This document shows, piece by piece, positions 40,943 through 50,097 of a stretch of 64,000 bases of DNA. The translations under genes and the position numbers were made by a program. The notes under the pieces are model-generated. The model made no database searches and was not told where the DNA came from. It saw nothing but the letters and a program-made list of their open reading frames with translations. Each line of letters opens with the position of its first letter. The first letter of the stretch is position 1. Origin of the DNA: Neorhodopirellula pilleata (GTDB lineage: Bacteria; Planctomycetota; Planctomycetia; Pirellulales; Pirellulaceae); NCBI RefSeq assembly GCF_007859915.1, contig NZ_SJPM01000005.1, positions 367,222 through 431,221 on the forward strand. The letters run 5' to 3'.

Positions 40943-42289
40943 ATGAGCAAGTTCGAACGATCTCGTGCGATGCAAAGACGGGTTCACGAGGTGATCCCGG
41001 GAGGCTGCCACACGTATGCGAAGGGTGACGACCAATTTCCCTATCTATCGCCCGGGTTCATCACACGTGGAAAAGGGTCGCATGTATGGGATGTTGATGG
41101 AAATGAGTACATCGAATACGGGATGGGGTGCCGCGCCGTTTCATTAGGGCACGCTTTTCCACCGATCGTCGATGCAGTTCGCCAGGAGCTGGAGTACGGC
41201 TCGAACTTCACTCGTCCGGCAGCAGTCGAACTGGAGTGTGCCGAAGTGCTATTGCACCATATCGGCAACGGCGACATGTGTAAATTTGCGAAGGATGGAT
41301 CCACCGTCACCACAACCGCCTTGAAGTTGGCACGCGCTTATACCGGACGCGATCGTGTGGCCCTTTGTGCAGACCAGCCCTTCTTCGCGATTCATGATTG
41401 GTTCATCGGGACGACTGGCATATCAGCCGGTATCCCCCAGGCGATTCGCGATTTGTCATTAGTGTTTCGATACAACGACCCTGAGAGTCTCGAGTTTCAA
41501 TTTAGAAAGTTTCCGAATCAAATCGCCGCAGTGATTCTCGAGGCGGCCAAGTACGAGGATCCGCAGGACGATTTCCTGCATCGCGTTCAAGAGATTTGCC
41601 ATCGTCATGGTGCGATATTCATCCTCGATGAGATGATCACGGGCTTTCGTTGGCATTCACGCGGGGCTCAGCATTTATACGACATTGAGCCGGACCTTTC
41701 GACGTTCGGAAAGGCGTTGGCAAACGGGTTCTCAGCGTCGGCCCTCATTGGCAAGCGCGAACTAATGCGGAGATGTGGGATCTACCACGACGAGCCGCGC
41801 GTGTTTGCCATGTCGACCACCCACGGCGCTGAAACCCACGCACTTCGCGCCGTCATGGCGACCATCGACTTCTATCAAAATTATCCGGTGGTGGAGACTC
41901 TCGAACGTCAAGGACAAAAGCTAGTTGACGGAATCAAGGCGGCGGCGATTCACCATGGTCTTGAAAATCATGTGGATGTGATCGGGCGTCCGAGTTGCCT
42001 CGTGTTCACGACCCGTGACGCCGACGGTGAGTACTCCCAAGCGTTTCGAAGTCTGCTGATGCAGGAACTCATCAAGCATGGTGTCTTAGGTCCATCGTTG
42101 GTTATCAGCTACTCGCACGACGATGACGACGTGGCTAAGACGATTGCGGCATATGACAAGGCCATGGAGGTGTATCGCAACGCACTCGAAAATGGCGTCA
42201 ACCACTACTTGATCGGGCCCGTTTCTCAAGTCGTCTATCAGCCGTTCAACTCCCCGGGATTTTCATCGGCCTACACGGAGGTCCCATGA
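40943..42289 (+). CDS. PLP aminotransferase, glutamate-1-semialdehyde mutase-like, 448 aa
   Basis: A class III aminotransferase fold. VIPGGCHTYAKGDDQFP, WDVDGNEYIEYGMGCRAVSLGHAFPPIVDAV, FAKDGSTVTTTALKLARAYTGRD, FILDEMITGFRW (the Asp that contacts PLP) and DLSTFGKALANGFSASALIG (the Schiff-base Lys). It is not the tetrapyrrole enzyme by context: it sits among deoxysugar genes, and such homologues act on sugar or amino acid side chains. ATG 40943 is used; an in-frame ATG at 40886 overlaps the previous gene. It overlaps the next gene by ATGA. Confidence 0.88.
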   Translation: MSKFERSRAMQRRVHEVIPGGCHTYAKGDDQFPYLSPGFITRGKGSHVWDVDGNEYIEYGMGCRAVSLGHAFPPIVDAVRQELEYGSNFTRPAAVELECAEVLLHHIGNGDMCKFAKDGSTVTTTALKLARAYTGRDRVALCADQPFFAIHDWFIGTTGISAGIPQAIRDLSLVFRYNDPESLEFQFRKFPNQIAAVILEAAKYEDPQDDFLHRVQEICHRHGAIFILDEMITGFRWHSRGAQHLYDIEPDLSTFGKALANGFSASALIGKRELMRRCGIYHDEPRVFAMSTTHGAETHALRAVMATIDFYQNYPVVETLERQGQKLVDGIKAAAIHHGLENHVDVIGRPSCLVFTTRDADGEYSQAFRSLLMQELIKHGVLGPSLVISYSHDDDDVAKTIAAYDKAMEVYRNALENGVNHYLIGPVSQVVYQPFNSPGFSSAYTEVP

Positions 42290-43710
42290 AAGACCGACCG
42301 CTGGGATGGGAGATGCATTCCCTCGTCAACCGACTTTTTCCGGTTCACCGCAGCATGACCGGGGATGGTGCGCGTGAAACCTTTGATGAACTCCAAAGAT
42401 TGATTCCCTTGACCGTTCACGAGGTGCCCTCCGGCACCCAAGTCTTTGACTGGGTAGTACCGAAAGAGTGGCGCATCGACGATGCATTCATTGCAACCCG
42501 CGACGGAAAGCGTTTGGTCGACTACGCGAACTCGAATTTGCACGTTGTCAACGACAGCATCGCGATCGACGCAACGATGCCATGGAGTGCGCTCGTTCCA
42601 CACATCCATAGCCTCCCCTCTCGTCCACACGCGATTCCCTATCGAACAGCCTATTTCCGCCAGGATTGGGGCTTCTGTGTTGCGCACTCACTTCGAGAGT
42701 CGATGGCAAACATCAATGACGATTTCTATGTCCACATTGATTCCGAACACTTTGACGGCTCGCTCACTTACGCCGAATGTACGTTACCGGGAAAGTCCGA
42801 ACGTTCCGTATTAATATATTGTCACACTTGCCATCCGTCGTTGGCCAATGACAACCTGTCAGGCATCGCCGTCGCAACTTTCCTTGCGAAATCACTTCAG
42901 AACATTGACCACCGATTAACGTATCGTTTTGTTTTCGCACCGGCAACGATCGGAGCGATCACTTGGCTAGCAGAGAATGAATCAACAGTTGTACCGCTTA
43001 TCGACTACGGACTGGTGCTGAGCCTACTCGGCGGAGGCGGTGGGTTTACCTACAAACGTTCGCGGCAACACAATTCGGCAATGGACAGGATCGCGGTGAA
43101 TGTTGTCCATGCATCCGGAGGTGAAGTAAGAGATTTTCGCCCCTTCGGTTACGACGAACGTCAGTTCTGTTCGCCAGGATTCAATCTACCGGTCGGGTGC
43201 CTCTCACGCACGCCTCACGGTGAGTTTCCCGAGTACCACACGTCCGACGACAACCTCGGATTAGTAACCGCCGACGATTTGTTCGAAGCTTTGCATGTTT
43301 GCGAACGCATGGTTCAGAAGATCGAAGCGTCAACGCCGAATCATCGCCAATCCAACACTCAAGGCGATCCTCTCGAACGAAGCCATCTCCCGGACGCGGA
43401 CTCATCTCCAACACAACAATCGTCTTCTCGAGAACGCCCGGTCAATCGCTTATCAACCTGCGAGCCTTTTCTTGGAAAGTACGATCTCTACCGAGGATTT
43501 GGTCAGCACGACGATCGCGGCCGCCTACAAGAAGCCATCATGTGGGTGCTCAACCTAAGCGATGGACGGCATACGACGAGTGAGATGGCAGAGCGTTCCC
43601 ACCTCGAAGAAACCGAGATTGTTCGAGCCATCACAACTCTTGCGAGCACCGGGCTGCTCGACCCTGAAACCATTCCCCAAAACATTCCCTTCCAAAAGGA
43701 ATTCAAATGA
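42286..43710 (+). CDS. DUF4910 family (aminopeptidase-like) protein, 474 aa
   Basis: The family pattern is LFPVHRSMTGDGARETFDEL at the N-terminus, VPKEWRIDDAFIATRDGKRLVDYANSNLHVVNDS, then the metal-site region LIYCHTCHPSLANDNLSGIAVATFLAKSL and FPEYHTSDDNLGLVT. These are the zinc ligands of an M28-like peptidase fold. A C-terminal winged-helix-like segment (YRGFGQHDDRGRLQEAIMWVLNLSDGRHTT...) ends the protein. Members recur in surface-polysaccharide clusters with GSA-type aminotransferases, where they may hydrolyse an amide on a sugar or precursor. That role is inferred. Confidence 0.85.
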   Translation: MKDRPLGWEMHSLVNRLFPVHRSMTGDGARETFDELQRLIPLTVHEVPSGTQVFDWVVPKEWRIDDAFIATRDGKRLVDYANSNLHVVNDSIAIDATMPWSALVPHIHSLPSRPHAIPYRTAYFRQDWGFCVAHSLRESMANINDDFYVHIDSEHFDGSLTYAECTLPGKSERSVLIYCHTCHPSLANDNLSGIAVATFLAKSLQNIDHRLTYRFVFAPATIGAITWLAENESTVVPLIDYGLVLSLLGGGGGFTYKRSRQHNSAMDRIAVNVVHASGGEVRDFRPFGYDERQFCSPGFNLPVGCLSRTPHGEFPEYHTSDDNLGLVTADDLFEALHVCERMVQKIEASTPNHRQSNTQGDPLERSHLPDADSSPTQQSSSRERPVNRLSTCEPFLGKYDLYRGFGQHDDRGRLQEAIMWVLNLSDGRHTTSEMAERSHLEETEIVRAITTLASTGLLDPETIPQNIPFQKEFK

Positions 43711-44642
43711 CAAATGTTCTCATTGACGCGAACCACAACGAAACGACTCGCCGCGAACGACTCTATGCAGGCGATATCTATGTTTACTCGCCAACCAAAA
43801 GCACAAAAGCGATCTGTCAGTTAGCGGACGAACTGTCACGCGAAGCCTTCCATCCATTCACACCGGCAACGGCGCAACATGACCTTCCAGTTGAGAAGTA
43901 TGTCGAGATTCTGAAGGACTTAAAACCGAAATTCATTCACCACCCCGAATGCAAAAAAATCATCCCAGCGATCCTGTCGGAACTCGGTTGTGTCAATGAC
44001 CAAACCTATTTTGATGTACCTCGCCTGCGAACCGCCTGTGCGGGGGATTACCTTTCAACCGGGATGGCATACGCTTTCAAGCCGCATCGCGACACGTGGT
44101 ATTCACCGCCGATGTCTCAAATCAACTGGTGGATGCCCGTTTATCCGATTAGCTCCGATAACACGATGGCGTTCCATCCAAAGTACTGGGATCGGCCGGT
44201 CCAAAACAACTCGGCACGATTCGACTACCAAGATTGGAACAGTCGAGGGCGTGTCGAGGCGGCAAGCCAATCCGTCAAACAAGACACACGATTCCAGTCG
44301 GCGGCGATCGAACCGGTCGATCTCGAAGATGACCTACGGATAACCTGTCCTCCCGGCGGCATCATTGTTTTTGCGGCCGCTCACCTTCACTCAACCGTTC
44401 CGAACACTTCTGATCAAACGCGATTCAGTATCGACTTTCGCACAGTGGATCGTCGCGACATCGAACGAAATGAAGGTGCCCCCAATATTGATAGTGAAGC
44501 GCAAGGAACCACGCTGATGGACTATCTGCGTGCAACCGACCTTTCGCATTTCACCCATGAGGAAGTTGATCGCGAAATGAATAGGATAAAATATCCACTC
44601 AACCCGACGCCGGCAGATTTGGTTGAGGAATCGCTCGCATGA
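43707..44642 (+). CDS. Putative Fe(II)/2-oxoglutarate-dependent oxygenase, 311 aa
   Basis: I read a cupin-fold dioxygenase from the spaced metal triad: FKPHRDTWYSPP (H-x-D), then about 145 residues later HLHSTVPN (His) and TRFSIDFRTV (Arg for 2-oxoglutarate). The core strands NWWMPVYPISSDNTMAFHP and CPPGGIIVFAAAHLH fit. Members hydroxylate sugars, lipids or amino acid side chains. The sequence is otherwise unfamiliar. It overlaps its neighbours on both sides by ATGA, so it belongs to the same transcript. Confidence 0.72.
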   Translation: MTNVLIDANHNETTRRERLYAGDIYVYSPTKSTKAICQLADELSREAFHPFTPATAQHDLPVEKYVEILKDLKPKFIHHPECKKIIPAILSELGCVNDQTYFDVPRLRTACAGDYLSTGMAYAFKPHRDTWYSPPMSQINWWMPVYPISSDNTMAFHPKYWDRPVQNNSARFDYQDWNSRGRVEAASQSVKQDTRFQSAAIEPVDLEDDLRITCPPGGIIVFAAAHLHSTVPNTSDQTRFSIDFRTVDRRDIERNEGAPNIDSEAQGTTLMDYLRATDLSHFTHEEVDREMNRIKYPLNPTPADLVEESLA

Positions 44643-45931
44643 GCAATCCAGCAGGATCAACGACCGAGCGACAAAAGCGTTCCATGCATGACAAGCCGAC
44701 TTCAATGCGTTGTCGCTGCTGCGGTGCGGAGGTCACCCATCTCGTGGTTGACTTAGGACTATCGCCATTGTGCGAAAGCCTCGTTCATGCGGACCAACTC
44801 GATCAGCCTGAGACGTTTTACCCGCTTCGAGTTTATGTCTGCGATCAATGCTGGCTTGTTCAGTTGCATGATCATGTCAGCGGAGTCGAAATCTTTGATG
44901 ACAAATATGCATACGCATCGTCCATGTCGAGCACTTGGCTAGCACACTGCGAATCGTTCGTCGAGGAGATTTCTAGCCGGTTGGATCTAAACGCGAACTC
45001 CTTCGTCGTCGAAGTCGCTAGCAATGACGGATATCTACTCAAGAATTTCGTGCAACGAGGGGTGCCGTGCTTGGGAATCGAACCAGCGAGCCTACTTGCG
45101 GCGGCCGCCGAGGCAAAAGGGATTCCAGTTCGAAGAGACTACTTTGGTCGTCGACTTGCCGCAGTACTTTCGAAAGAAGGCATAAGGGCCGACCTGATGA
45201 TCGGCAACAATGTGTTGGCACACGTTCCCGACCTACATGACTTTCTTGGCGGATTCAAACAGACTCTCGCGATGAATGGAACAATCACTTTTGAATTCCC
45301 TCACCTTCTGAACCTAATCCAAAAGAATCAGTTCGATACGATCTACCAAGAACACTACTGTTATTTATCAGTGATCGCGTTACAGCGGGTGTTCGCAATA
45401 AATGACCTGCGAATCTATGACGTCGAAACGCTTCCCACCCATGGCGGATCGTTGCGGATCTATGTTTGTCACACTCAGTCGCAGATTTCTACAGAACTTT
45501 CGGTCTCTCGACTAATCGACCACGAGCGTACAGCGGGGCTCGATACACTGGCGATCTACGATTCGTTTGCTCAGTCCGTTTGCGAAACGAAGTGGAAATT
45601 ACTCGAATTTCTCATCGCAGCTCGCCGTGCCGGAAAACGTGTTGCGGGATACGGCGCTCCGGGAAAAGGAAACACACTGTTGAACTATTGCGGAATTCGC
45701 GAGGACTTAGTCGAGTTCACTGTTGATAGGAATCCAATGAAACAGGGAACGTTCTTGGTCGGCTCGAGAATTCCAGTCTATGAACCCGATGTGATCGATC
45801 GCGAACGTCCAGATTATATCCTGATACTTCCCTGGAATCTTCGCGACGAAATCATTGAACAACTGAAACATGTGCGTGACTGGGGTGCTCAGTTCGTCGT
45901 GCCTATCCCGCATCTCGAAATAATCCCTTAA
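44639..45931 (+). CDS. NDP-hexose C-methyltransferase, 430 aa
   Basis: It has the three-part layout of TylC3/TcaB9-type enzymes: an N-terminal zinc site (CRCCGAEVTHLVVDLGLSPLCESL, VYVCDQCWLVQL), a central SAM domain (VVEVASNDGYLLKNFVQRGVPCLGIEPA, NNVLAHVPDLHDFL, TFEFPHLLNLI, IYQEHYCYLS with the catalytic Tyr-x-Glu-His region) and a C-terminal Rossmann-like domain (GKRVAGYGAPGKGNTLLNYCGI). The family adds a methyl group to C3 of 4-keto-6-deoxy NDP-sugars. With rfbF/rfbG in the same cluster, a CDP-3-C-methyl-6-deoxyhexose is a sensible product. Confidence 0.92.
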   Translation: MSNPAGSTTERQKRSMHDKPTSMRCRCCGAEVTHLVVDLGLSPLCESLVHADQLDQPETFYPLRVYVCDQCWLVQLHDHVSGVEIFDDKYAYASSMSSTWLAHCESFVEEISSRLDLNANSFVVEVASNDGYLLKNFVQRGVPCLGIEPASLLAAAAEAKGIPVRRDYFGRRLAAVLSKEGIRADLMIGNNVLAHVPDLHDFLGGFKQTLAMNGTITFEFPHLLNLIQKNQFDTIYQEHYCYLSVIALQRVFAINDLRIYDVETLPTHGGSLRIYVCHTQSQISTELSVSRLIDHERTAGLDTLAIYDSFAQSVCETKWKLLEFLIAARRAGKRVAGYGAPGKGNTLLNYCGIREDLVEFTVDRNPMKQGTFLVGSRIPVYEPDVIDRERPDYILILPWNLRDEIIEQLKHVRDWGAQFVVPIPHLEIIP

Positions 45932-45943
45932 AGAGAAACTCAA

Positions 45944-46792
45944 ATGAAAGTAGTCTTATTCTGTGGTGGTTTCGGGATGCGAATGCGAGGATACTCGGAA
46001 TCCATCCCAAAACCGATGGTCGGTATTGGATACCGTCCTGTTTTATGGCATGTAATGAAATACTATGCCCACTTCGGTCACAAGGATTTTATTCTATGCC
46101 TTGGCTGGAAAGCCAATATCATTAAAGACTATTTTCTGAAGTACGACGAATGCGTGTCGAACGATTTCTCGATCAGCGGTGGCGGTCGCACGATCGATCT
46201 TCTAAGTCGCGATATTGAAGACTGGAATATCACTTTCTGTGATACAGGTACGTCCGCCACAATTGGGGAGCGTTTGCTTTCTATCCGCGAACACATCGGT
46301 GACGATCGAACGTTTTTGGCCAACTATACCGATGGGCTTACTGATCTTGAGCTTCCGAGATTGATCGAGTTTCACGAGCGTCACGACTCCACCGCGACTT
46401 TCTTGTCAGTGAGGCCGACGCAGTCGTTTCATAAGATCGAGACGGATGAAAGCGGAAAGGTTCACCTCGTCCAGGCAATCTCCGAGGCTAACGTTTGGAT
46501 GAACGGAGGTTTCTTCGTTTTTTCGAACGAGATCTTCGAACAACTTCGTCCCGGCGAAGACATGGTTGATCACGCATTCGCAAGACTAGTCGATCGTGGA
46601 AAGTGCTACTCACTGAAACACGACGGATTCTGGGGATGCATGGACACCTACAAAGAGATGCAGCAGTTGCAAGACATGTACGACAATGGGAGCACACCTT
46701 GGACTGTGTGGGGACGAAGCAAAACGCGTATGGAATCGCAGACGAATAGCAACTCAGTCGCCGCGAAACCATCGGATCAGGCAAGGAGTTAA
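45944..46792 (+). CDS. rfbF: Glucose-1-phosphate cytidylyltransferase, 282 aa
   Basis: It makes CDP-glucose from CTP and glucose-1-phosphate. The nucleotidyltransferase start is VVLFCGGFGMRMRGYSESIPKPMVGIGYRPVLWHVMKYYAHFGHKDFILCLG. Further RfbF marks are WNITFCDTGTSATIGERL, FLANYTDGLTDLEL, WMNGGFFVFSNEIFEQL, and HDGFWGCMDTYKEMQQLQDMYDNGSTPW. The usual G-T-R triad reads G-M-R. About 20 C-terminal residues beyond the fold are variable. The partner dehydratase (rfbG) is 3.3 kb downstream in the same operon, an unusual separation. Confidence 0.94.
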   Translation: MKVVLFCGGFGMRMRGYSESIPKPMVGIGYRPVLWHVMKYYAHFGHKDFILCLGWKANIIKDYFLKYDECVSNDFSISGGGRTIDLLSRDIEDWNITFCDTGTSATIGERLLSIREHIGDDRTFLANYTDGLTDLELPRLIEFHERHDSTATFLSVRPTQSFHKIETDESGKVHLVQAISEANVWMNGGFFVFSNEIFEQLRPGEDMVDHAFARLVDRGKCYSLKHDGFWGCMDTYKEMQQLQDMYDNGSTPWTVWGRSKTRMESQTNSNSVAAKPSDQARS

Positions 46793-46796
46793 CGAA

Positions 46797-47429
46797 GTGA
46801 ATGTCCTTCAATTTGCTAACGTACGATCTGTCCTGTGTCTCGGAGCGCATCCCGACGACATTGAAATCGGTTGCGGCGCCACGCTCGAGACAGTTTTTCC
46901 GAAAGACACAGAAATGCGTTGGGTCGTGTTTTCCGGCAATGAAGTACGGCGGCACGAAGCTGTCGCGAGCGCTGATTGCTGGCTTAACGACTTTCCAAGC
47001 TCCTCGCTGGCAATGCATGACTTCGAGGACGGCTGTTTTCCAGCATGTTGGCGATCGATCAAGCGAGTATTTGCCGAACTATCACTCGAATACAATCCTG
47101 ACGTGATATTCACACATTATCTGCATGATCGACACCAAGACCATCGGGTCCTCGCCGAGCTAACTTGGCAAGCATTTCGCAATCACACCATTTTAGAGTA
47201 CGAGATACCGAAGTTCGAGGGAGATTTGGGGCACCCCAATGTCCATATCCCGATCGATCCAAAGCGAATGAAATCGAAAGTCGATCGTCTGTTGCAATTT
47301 CACCATTCCCAAGCATCCAAGCATTGGTTTGATCGCGAAGCTTTTCTTGCGAATGCACGCCTTCGCGGGATTGAATGCGATACACGCTATGCCGAGTCAT
47401 TTCACGCACGCAAGTTAGTGATCCAATGA
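46797..47429 (+). CDS. PIG-L family deacetylase, 210 aa
   Basis: Zinc-dependent LmbE-like N-deacetylase. The metal motif AHPDDIEIGCGATLE is near residues 18-32, and HYLHDRHQDHRVLAEL carries the second His cluster. It probably removes an acetyl group from an N-acetyl sugar. GTG 46797 follows AAGGAG at 46782-46787, which supports this start over earlier in-frame codons inside rfbF. It ends in an ATGA overlap with the next gene. Confidence 0.88.
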   Translation: MNVLQFANVRSVLCLGAHPDDIEIGCGATLETVFPKDTEMRWVVFSGNEVRRHEAVASADCWLNDFPSSSLAMHDFEDGCFPACWRSIKRVFAELSLEYNPDVIFTHYLHDRHQDHRVLAELTWQAFRNHTILEYEIPKFEGDLGHPNVHIPIDPKRMKSKVDRLLQFHHSQASKHWFDREAFLANARLRGIECDTRYAESFHARKLVIQ

Positions 47430-47944
47430 TTCGTTTTTTCCCTCGGTCGTCGTTTATCGAACTGAATCCCGTCATGATGGCCATCGTTTGGGCCGTATTG
47501 AGCGTCTTCGTTTGCATCATTGGTTCATTCAACGATTTTGTCCGACATCAAGTGTTTTTCTCTCGAGACGACCCAATCGCGGAAATGCATCACCAACCGG
47601 ACCTAGTCGAGGAGCCGAGCCTTTCGCAGTGGTTCGGATCATCACTGCATCTATCTGCCGTGTTTCTCCTTATTGGAATTGGGATGTCGATTGGACGAGA
47701 GATGCACTGGAGCTGGTCCGGGATTTCAGCAATTGCGCTTTTGGCATTCGCTGGCGAAGTTTTGAGGGTTTTCGAAATGAGAGACCGACCTATCCGGGAA
47801 CTTCTCGGAGAAAGAATACTTGGATCGATTCTCGTCCTATACGGCTATCTGCCGTTACTTAATCTTGAGTCCTGTATCCCAAGAAATCTTCTCCAGAGTG
47901 TAATGCTCTGCTTATCTTGCTCAAGCAAGCCGAGCACTGAATGA
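47426..47944 (+). CDS. Small multi-pass membrane protein, possibly VanZ-like, 172 aa
   Basis: Four hydrophobic segments: about 17-37 (MMAIVWAVLSVFVCIIGSF), 71-90 (SLHLSAVFLLIGIGMSIG), 96-114 and 130-146. The DRPIRELLGERILGSILVLYGYL stretch near the C-terminus recalls the VanZ family, but the match is weak. The start ATG overlaps the PIG-L stop, and the end overlaps the flippase start (TGAATGATG region), so it is co-translated. Role in surface polysaccharide assembly is inferred from location. Confidence 0.62.
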   Translation: MIRFFPRSSFIELNPVMMAIVWAVLSVFVCIIGSFNDFVRHQVFFSRDDPIAEMHHQPDLVEEPSLSQWFGSSLHLSAVFLLIGIGMSIGREMHWSWSGISAIALLAFAGEVLRVFEMRDRPIRELLGERILGSILVLYGYLPLLNLESCIPRNLLQSVMLCLSCSSKPSTE

Positions 47945-49239
47945 TGAGCAAGGCACCCATAGCGTTAATCAATAGAGAAAATACGAGAACGGTTCTGTCT
48001 CTTGCGGATCAGTTTGTGATCAGCGGCACGCGATTCATCACATCTTGGATGATCGCGAGATACTGCGGTGCGGAACAACTCGGGTACTATGCACTTGGAT
48101 TTTCTGTATTGATCCTGATCGATTTAATTTTACAGGCATTTGTATCGGCACCCTATACGATTTTCTCTCAGCGAATCACTAGCAATCGCTCGAAGCGGTA
48201 CACAGGCAATTCATTAGTTCAGTCAGGATTCGTCGGCGTTATCGGGATTTCCGCATTCATGGCGATTGGCTGTTTTGCGTTTCTTGCAGAGTCAAATGAT
48301 CTCGCAAATGTCATGTTTGTTCTGGCTGTTTCTGTTCCGTTCTGCGTGGTGCGTGAATTTGCACGTAGGCATTGTTTCGCAACCGAGCAAGTTGGACTCG
48401 CGTTGGGTTTCGATTCGTTGTTTGCCGTTTGCCAATTGGGGTTAATGTATTTACTACTTGAGAATCAACATCTCAATTCCGTAACGGCCCACGGAGCTGG
48501 TGGACTTGCGTGCGCAGTTGCATTGTCGGTTTGGCTTTTCGCGTGCCGCGGGCAGATTGAGCTCTCCTTGTATCGCTGGAAGGTGAATGTACGAAAGCAT
48601 TGGCGTTTCGGTCGCTGGGTTTTTGTTTCGCAAACAATGAACCAGTTGAATTGGAATATAGTTCAGTGGATCATTGCGTTTTGGCTAAGCACTGAAGCAA
48701 CCGGGGTCTTCACGGGATGCCTGACGATTGCGTTTTTATCGAATCCTTTCGTTCTCGGGATTGCGAACATGATCTATCCCCGACTCGCAGGTGTGCAAAC
48801 CGCTCAGGGTAGCCAAGCGATGCATCGGCTTGCCGTCCAAGCCACTGTTGCCATTGGCGTCGTGATGGTTGCGTTTACGCTGGTTCTTTTGTTTGCTGGT
48901 CAGTATGTGTGCGACTTCCTCTTTTCCGATCCAGCTTACGCTAATGCCGGGCTTCTTCCAGCGATTTTGGCTGCGGCGGTCTCGTGTTTGGCAATCACGA
49001 TGCCTTTTGATGGTTGCTTGTGGGCGGAACATCGCACCGCTCTTTCGTCCGCTGCGAGTGCCCTGGGCGTGGGGGTCACGGCGATTGCCGTCTTAGCTCT
49101 CGTTCATTGGGGAACGACTGCCGCCGCGATCGGACTGCTCATTGGCTGCGCGATCGAATCATCGGCAAGAGTTGTGTTCTTTATTAGAAGTCGCCGCTTT
49201 TCCATTCAATCATCCCGTATTCTCGTTCTCGCTTCTTAG
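47941..49239 (+). CDS. Wzx-like polysaccharide flippase, 432 aa
   Basis: Twelve or so membrane helices in the MATE/PST pattern. The start TVLSLADQFVISGTRFITSWMIARYCGAEQLGYYALGFSVLILID is typical of lipopolysaccharide/exopolysaccharide exporters. LNQLNWNIVQWIIAFWLSTEATGVFTGC and ANMIYPRLAGVQ mark the repeat of the fold. It would flip the lipid-linked repeat unit made by the cluster enzymes. Overlaps its upstream neighbour by 4 bases. Confidence 0.88.
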   Translation: MMSKAPIALINRENTRTVLSLADQFVISGTRFITSWMIARYCGAEQLGYYALGFSVLILIDLILQAFVSAPYTIFSQRITSNRSKRYTGNSLVQSGFVGVIGISAFMAIGCFAFLAESNDLANVMFVLAVSVPFCVVREFARRHCFATEQVGLALGFDSLFAVCQLGLMYLLLENQHLNSVTAHGAGGLACAVALSVWLFACRGQIELSLYRWKVNVRKHWRFGRWVFVSQTMNQLNWNIVQWIIAFWLSTEATGVFTGCLTIAFLSNPFVLGIANMIYPRLAGVQTAQGSQAMHRLAVQATVAIGVVMVAFTLVLLFAGQYVCDFLFSDPAYANAGLLPAILAAAVSCLAITMPFDGCLWAEHRTALSSAASALGVGVTAIAVLALVHWGTTAAAIGLLIGCAIESSARVVFFIRSRRFSIQSSRILVLAS

Positions 49240-49251
49240 AGGAAAACACCT

Positions 49252-50091
49252 GTGATAAAGGCTTTCATCACACTGCAGCGGAAGATCAATAAATCGATCT
49301 CCCAAAGAGGGTTTTCGACCACGATTGTTCGCTGTGTGACCCGCCCTGCCCGCTGGCTCGGCGATTTGGCTCAGTGGATGTCACCGACATTCCGTCGGAT
49401 TCGCCGAGAGCACGCAAAGTGGGATGCCGAGCATCATGTCGACACAGCACCGGGAAACCAGGCGGGCTGGATGGCGGATATCGAGAGCGAGAATTGGTCC
49501 CACGGTCGTGGCTACCATCCCGCACCGAGTGATAGCTTGATTCGCCGGTTATCGGATCTCGACATCGACTATCGTGACTACACCTTTATCGATTTTGGAT
49601 CTGGCAAGGGTCGTTCGCTTTTTGCCGCATCTAATTTTCCATTTTCCAAGATCATCGGCGTTGAGTTTAATCGTTACTTGCATGATACCGCAGTTAAGAA
49701 CACACGAACCTATCGTAGTGATCAACAGCAGTGCGCGGATATCGATCCGGTGCACGCCGACGCAATCGCCTATGAGATCCCTGATCAACCGATGGTTTAT
49801 TACTTTTACGACCCATTCGCAGAGCCGGTCATGCGACCGGTCGTTGATAATATCTTTCGACGGCTTCGAGAGAACGGCAAGAAATGCTTCGTCATCTACT
49901 TCAATCCTGTGTTCGCCGAGTACTTTGAAAACAGCGATCAATTCCGTCGAATCGCACAAGGAAGTGAGTTTGAGAACTATTGGAATCGAACTCGCTTGGG
50001 TAACAAAGACGCAAATGAGTTCACATCCGAACTCTTGGATGCGGAGAGGTACGTCGTGTATGAGTCCGTTTCGCAAGCAAACCTGCAGTAA
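49252..50091 (+). CDS. Class I SAM-dependent methyltransferase, 279 aa
   Basis: SAM motif I is YTFIDFGSGKGRSLFAASNFPFSKIIGVEFNRYLH (about 104-138), followed by MVYYFYDPFAEPVMRPVV with a DPF-type catalytic loop. The N-terminal 80 residues are basic and amphipathic. Target unknown, probably a sugar hydroxyl or phosphate in the polymer. The start is a GTG preceded by GAGGAAA. Seven bases separate it from rfbG. Confidence 0.82.
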   Translation: MIKAFITLQRKINKSISQRGFSTTIVRCVTRPARWLGDLAQWMSPTFRRIRREHAKWDAEHHVDTAPGNQAGWMADIESENWSHGRGYHPAPSDSLIRRLSDLDIDYRDYTFIDFGSGKGRSLFAASNFPFSKIIGVEFNRYLHDTAVKNTRTYRSDQQQCADIDPVHADAIAYEIPDQPMVYYFYDPFAEPVMRPVVDNIFRRLRENGKKCFVIYFNPVFAEYFENSDQFRRIAQGSEFENYWNRTRLGNKDANEFTSELLDAERYVVYESVSQANLQ

Positions 50092-50097
50092 TCATCC

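Noticed and set aside
40943..42289. hemL (tetrapyrrole synthesis)
   Set aside because: The fold fits glutamate-1-semialdehyde aminotransferase, but the gene lies inside a deoxysugar operon with ATGA coupling; a sugar or precursor aminotransferase role is more likely, so no hemL symbol is given.
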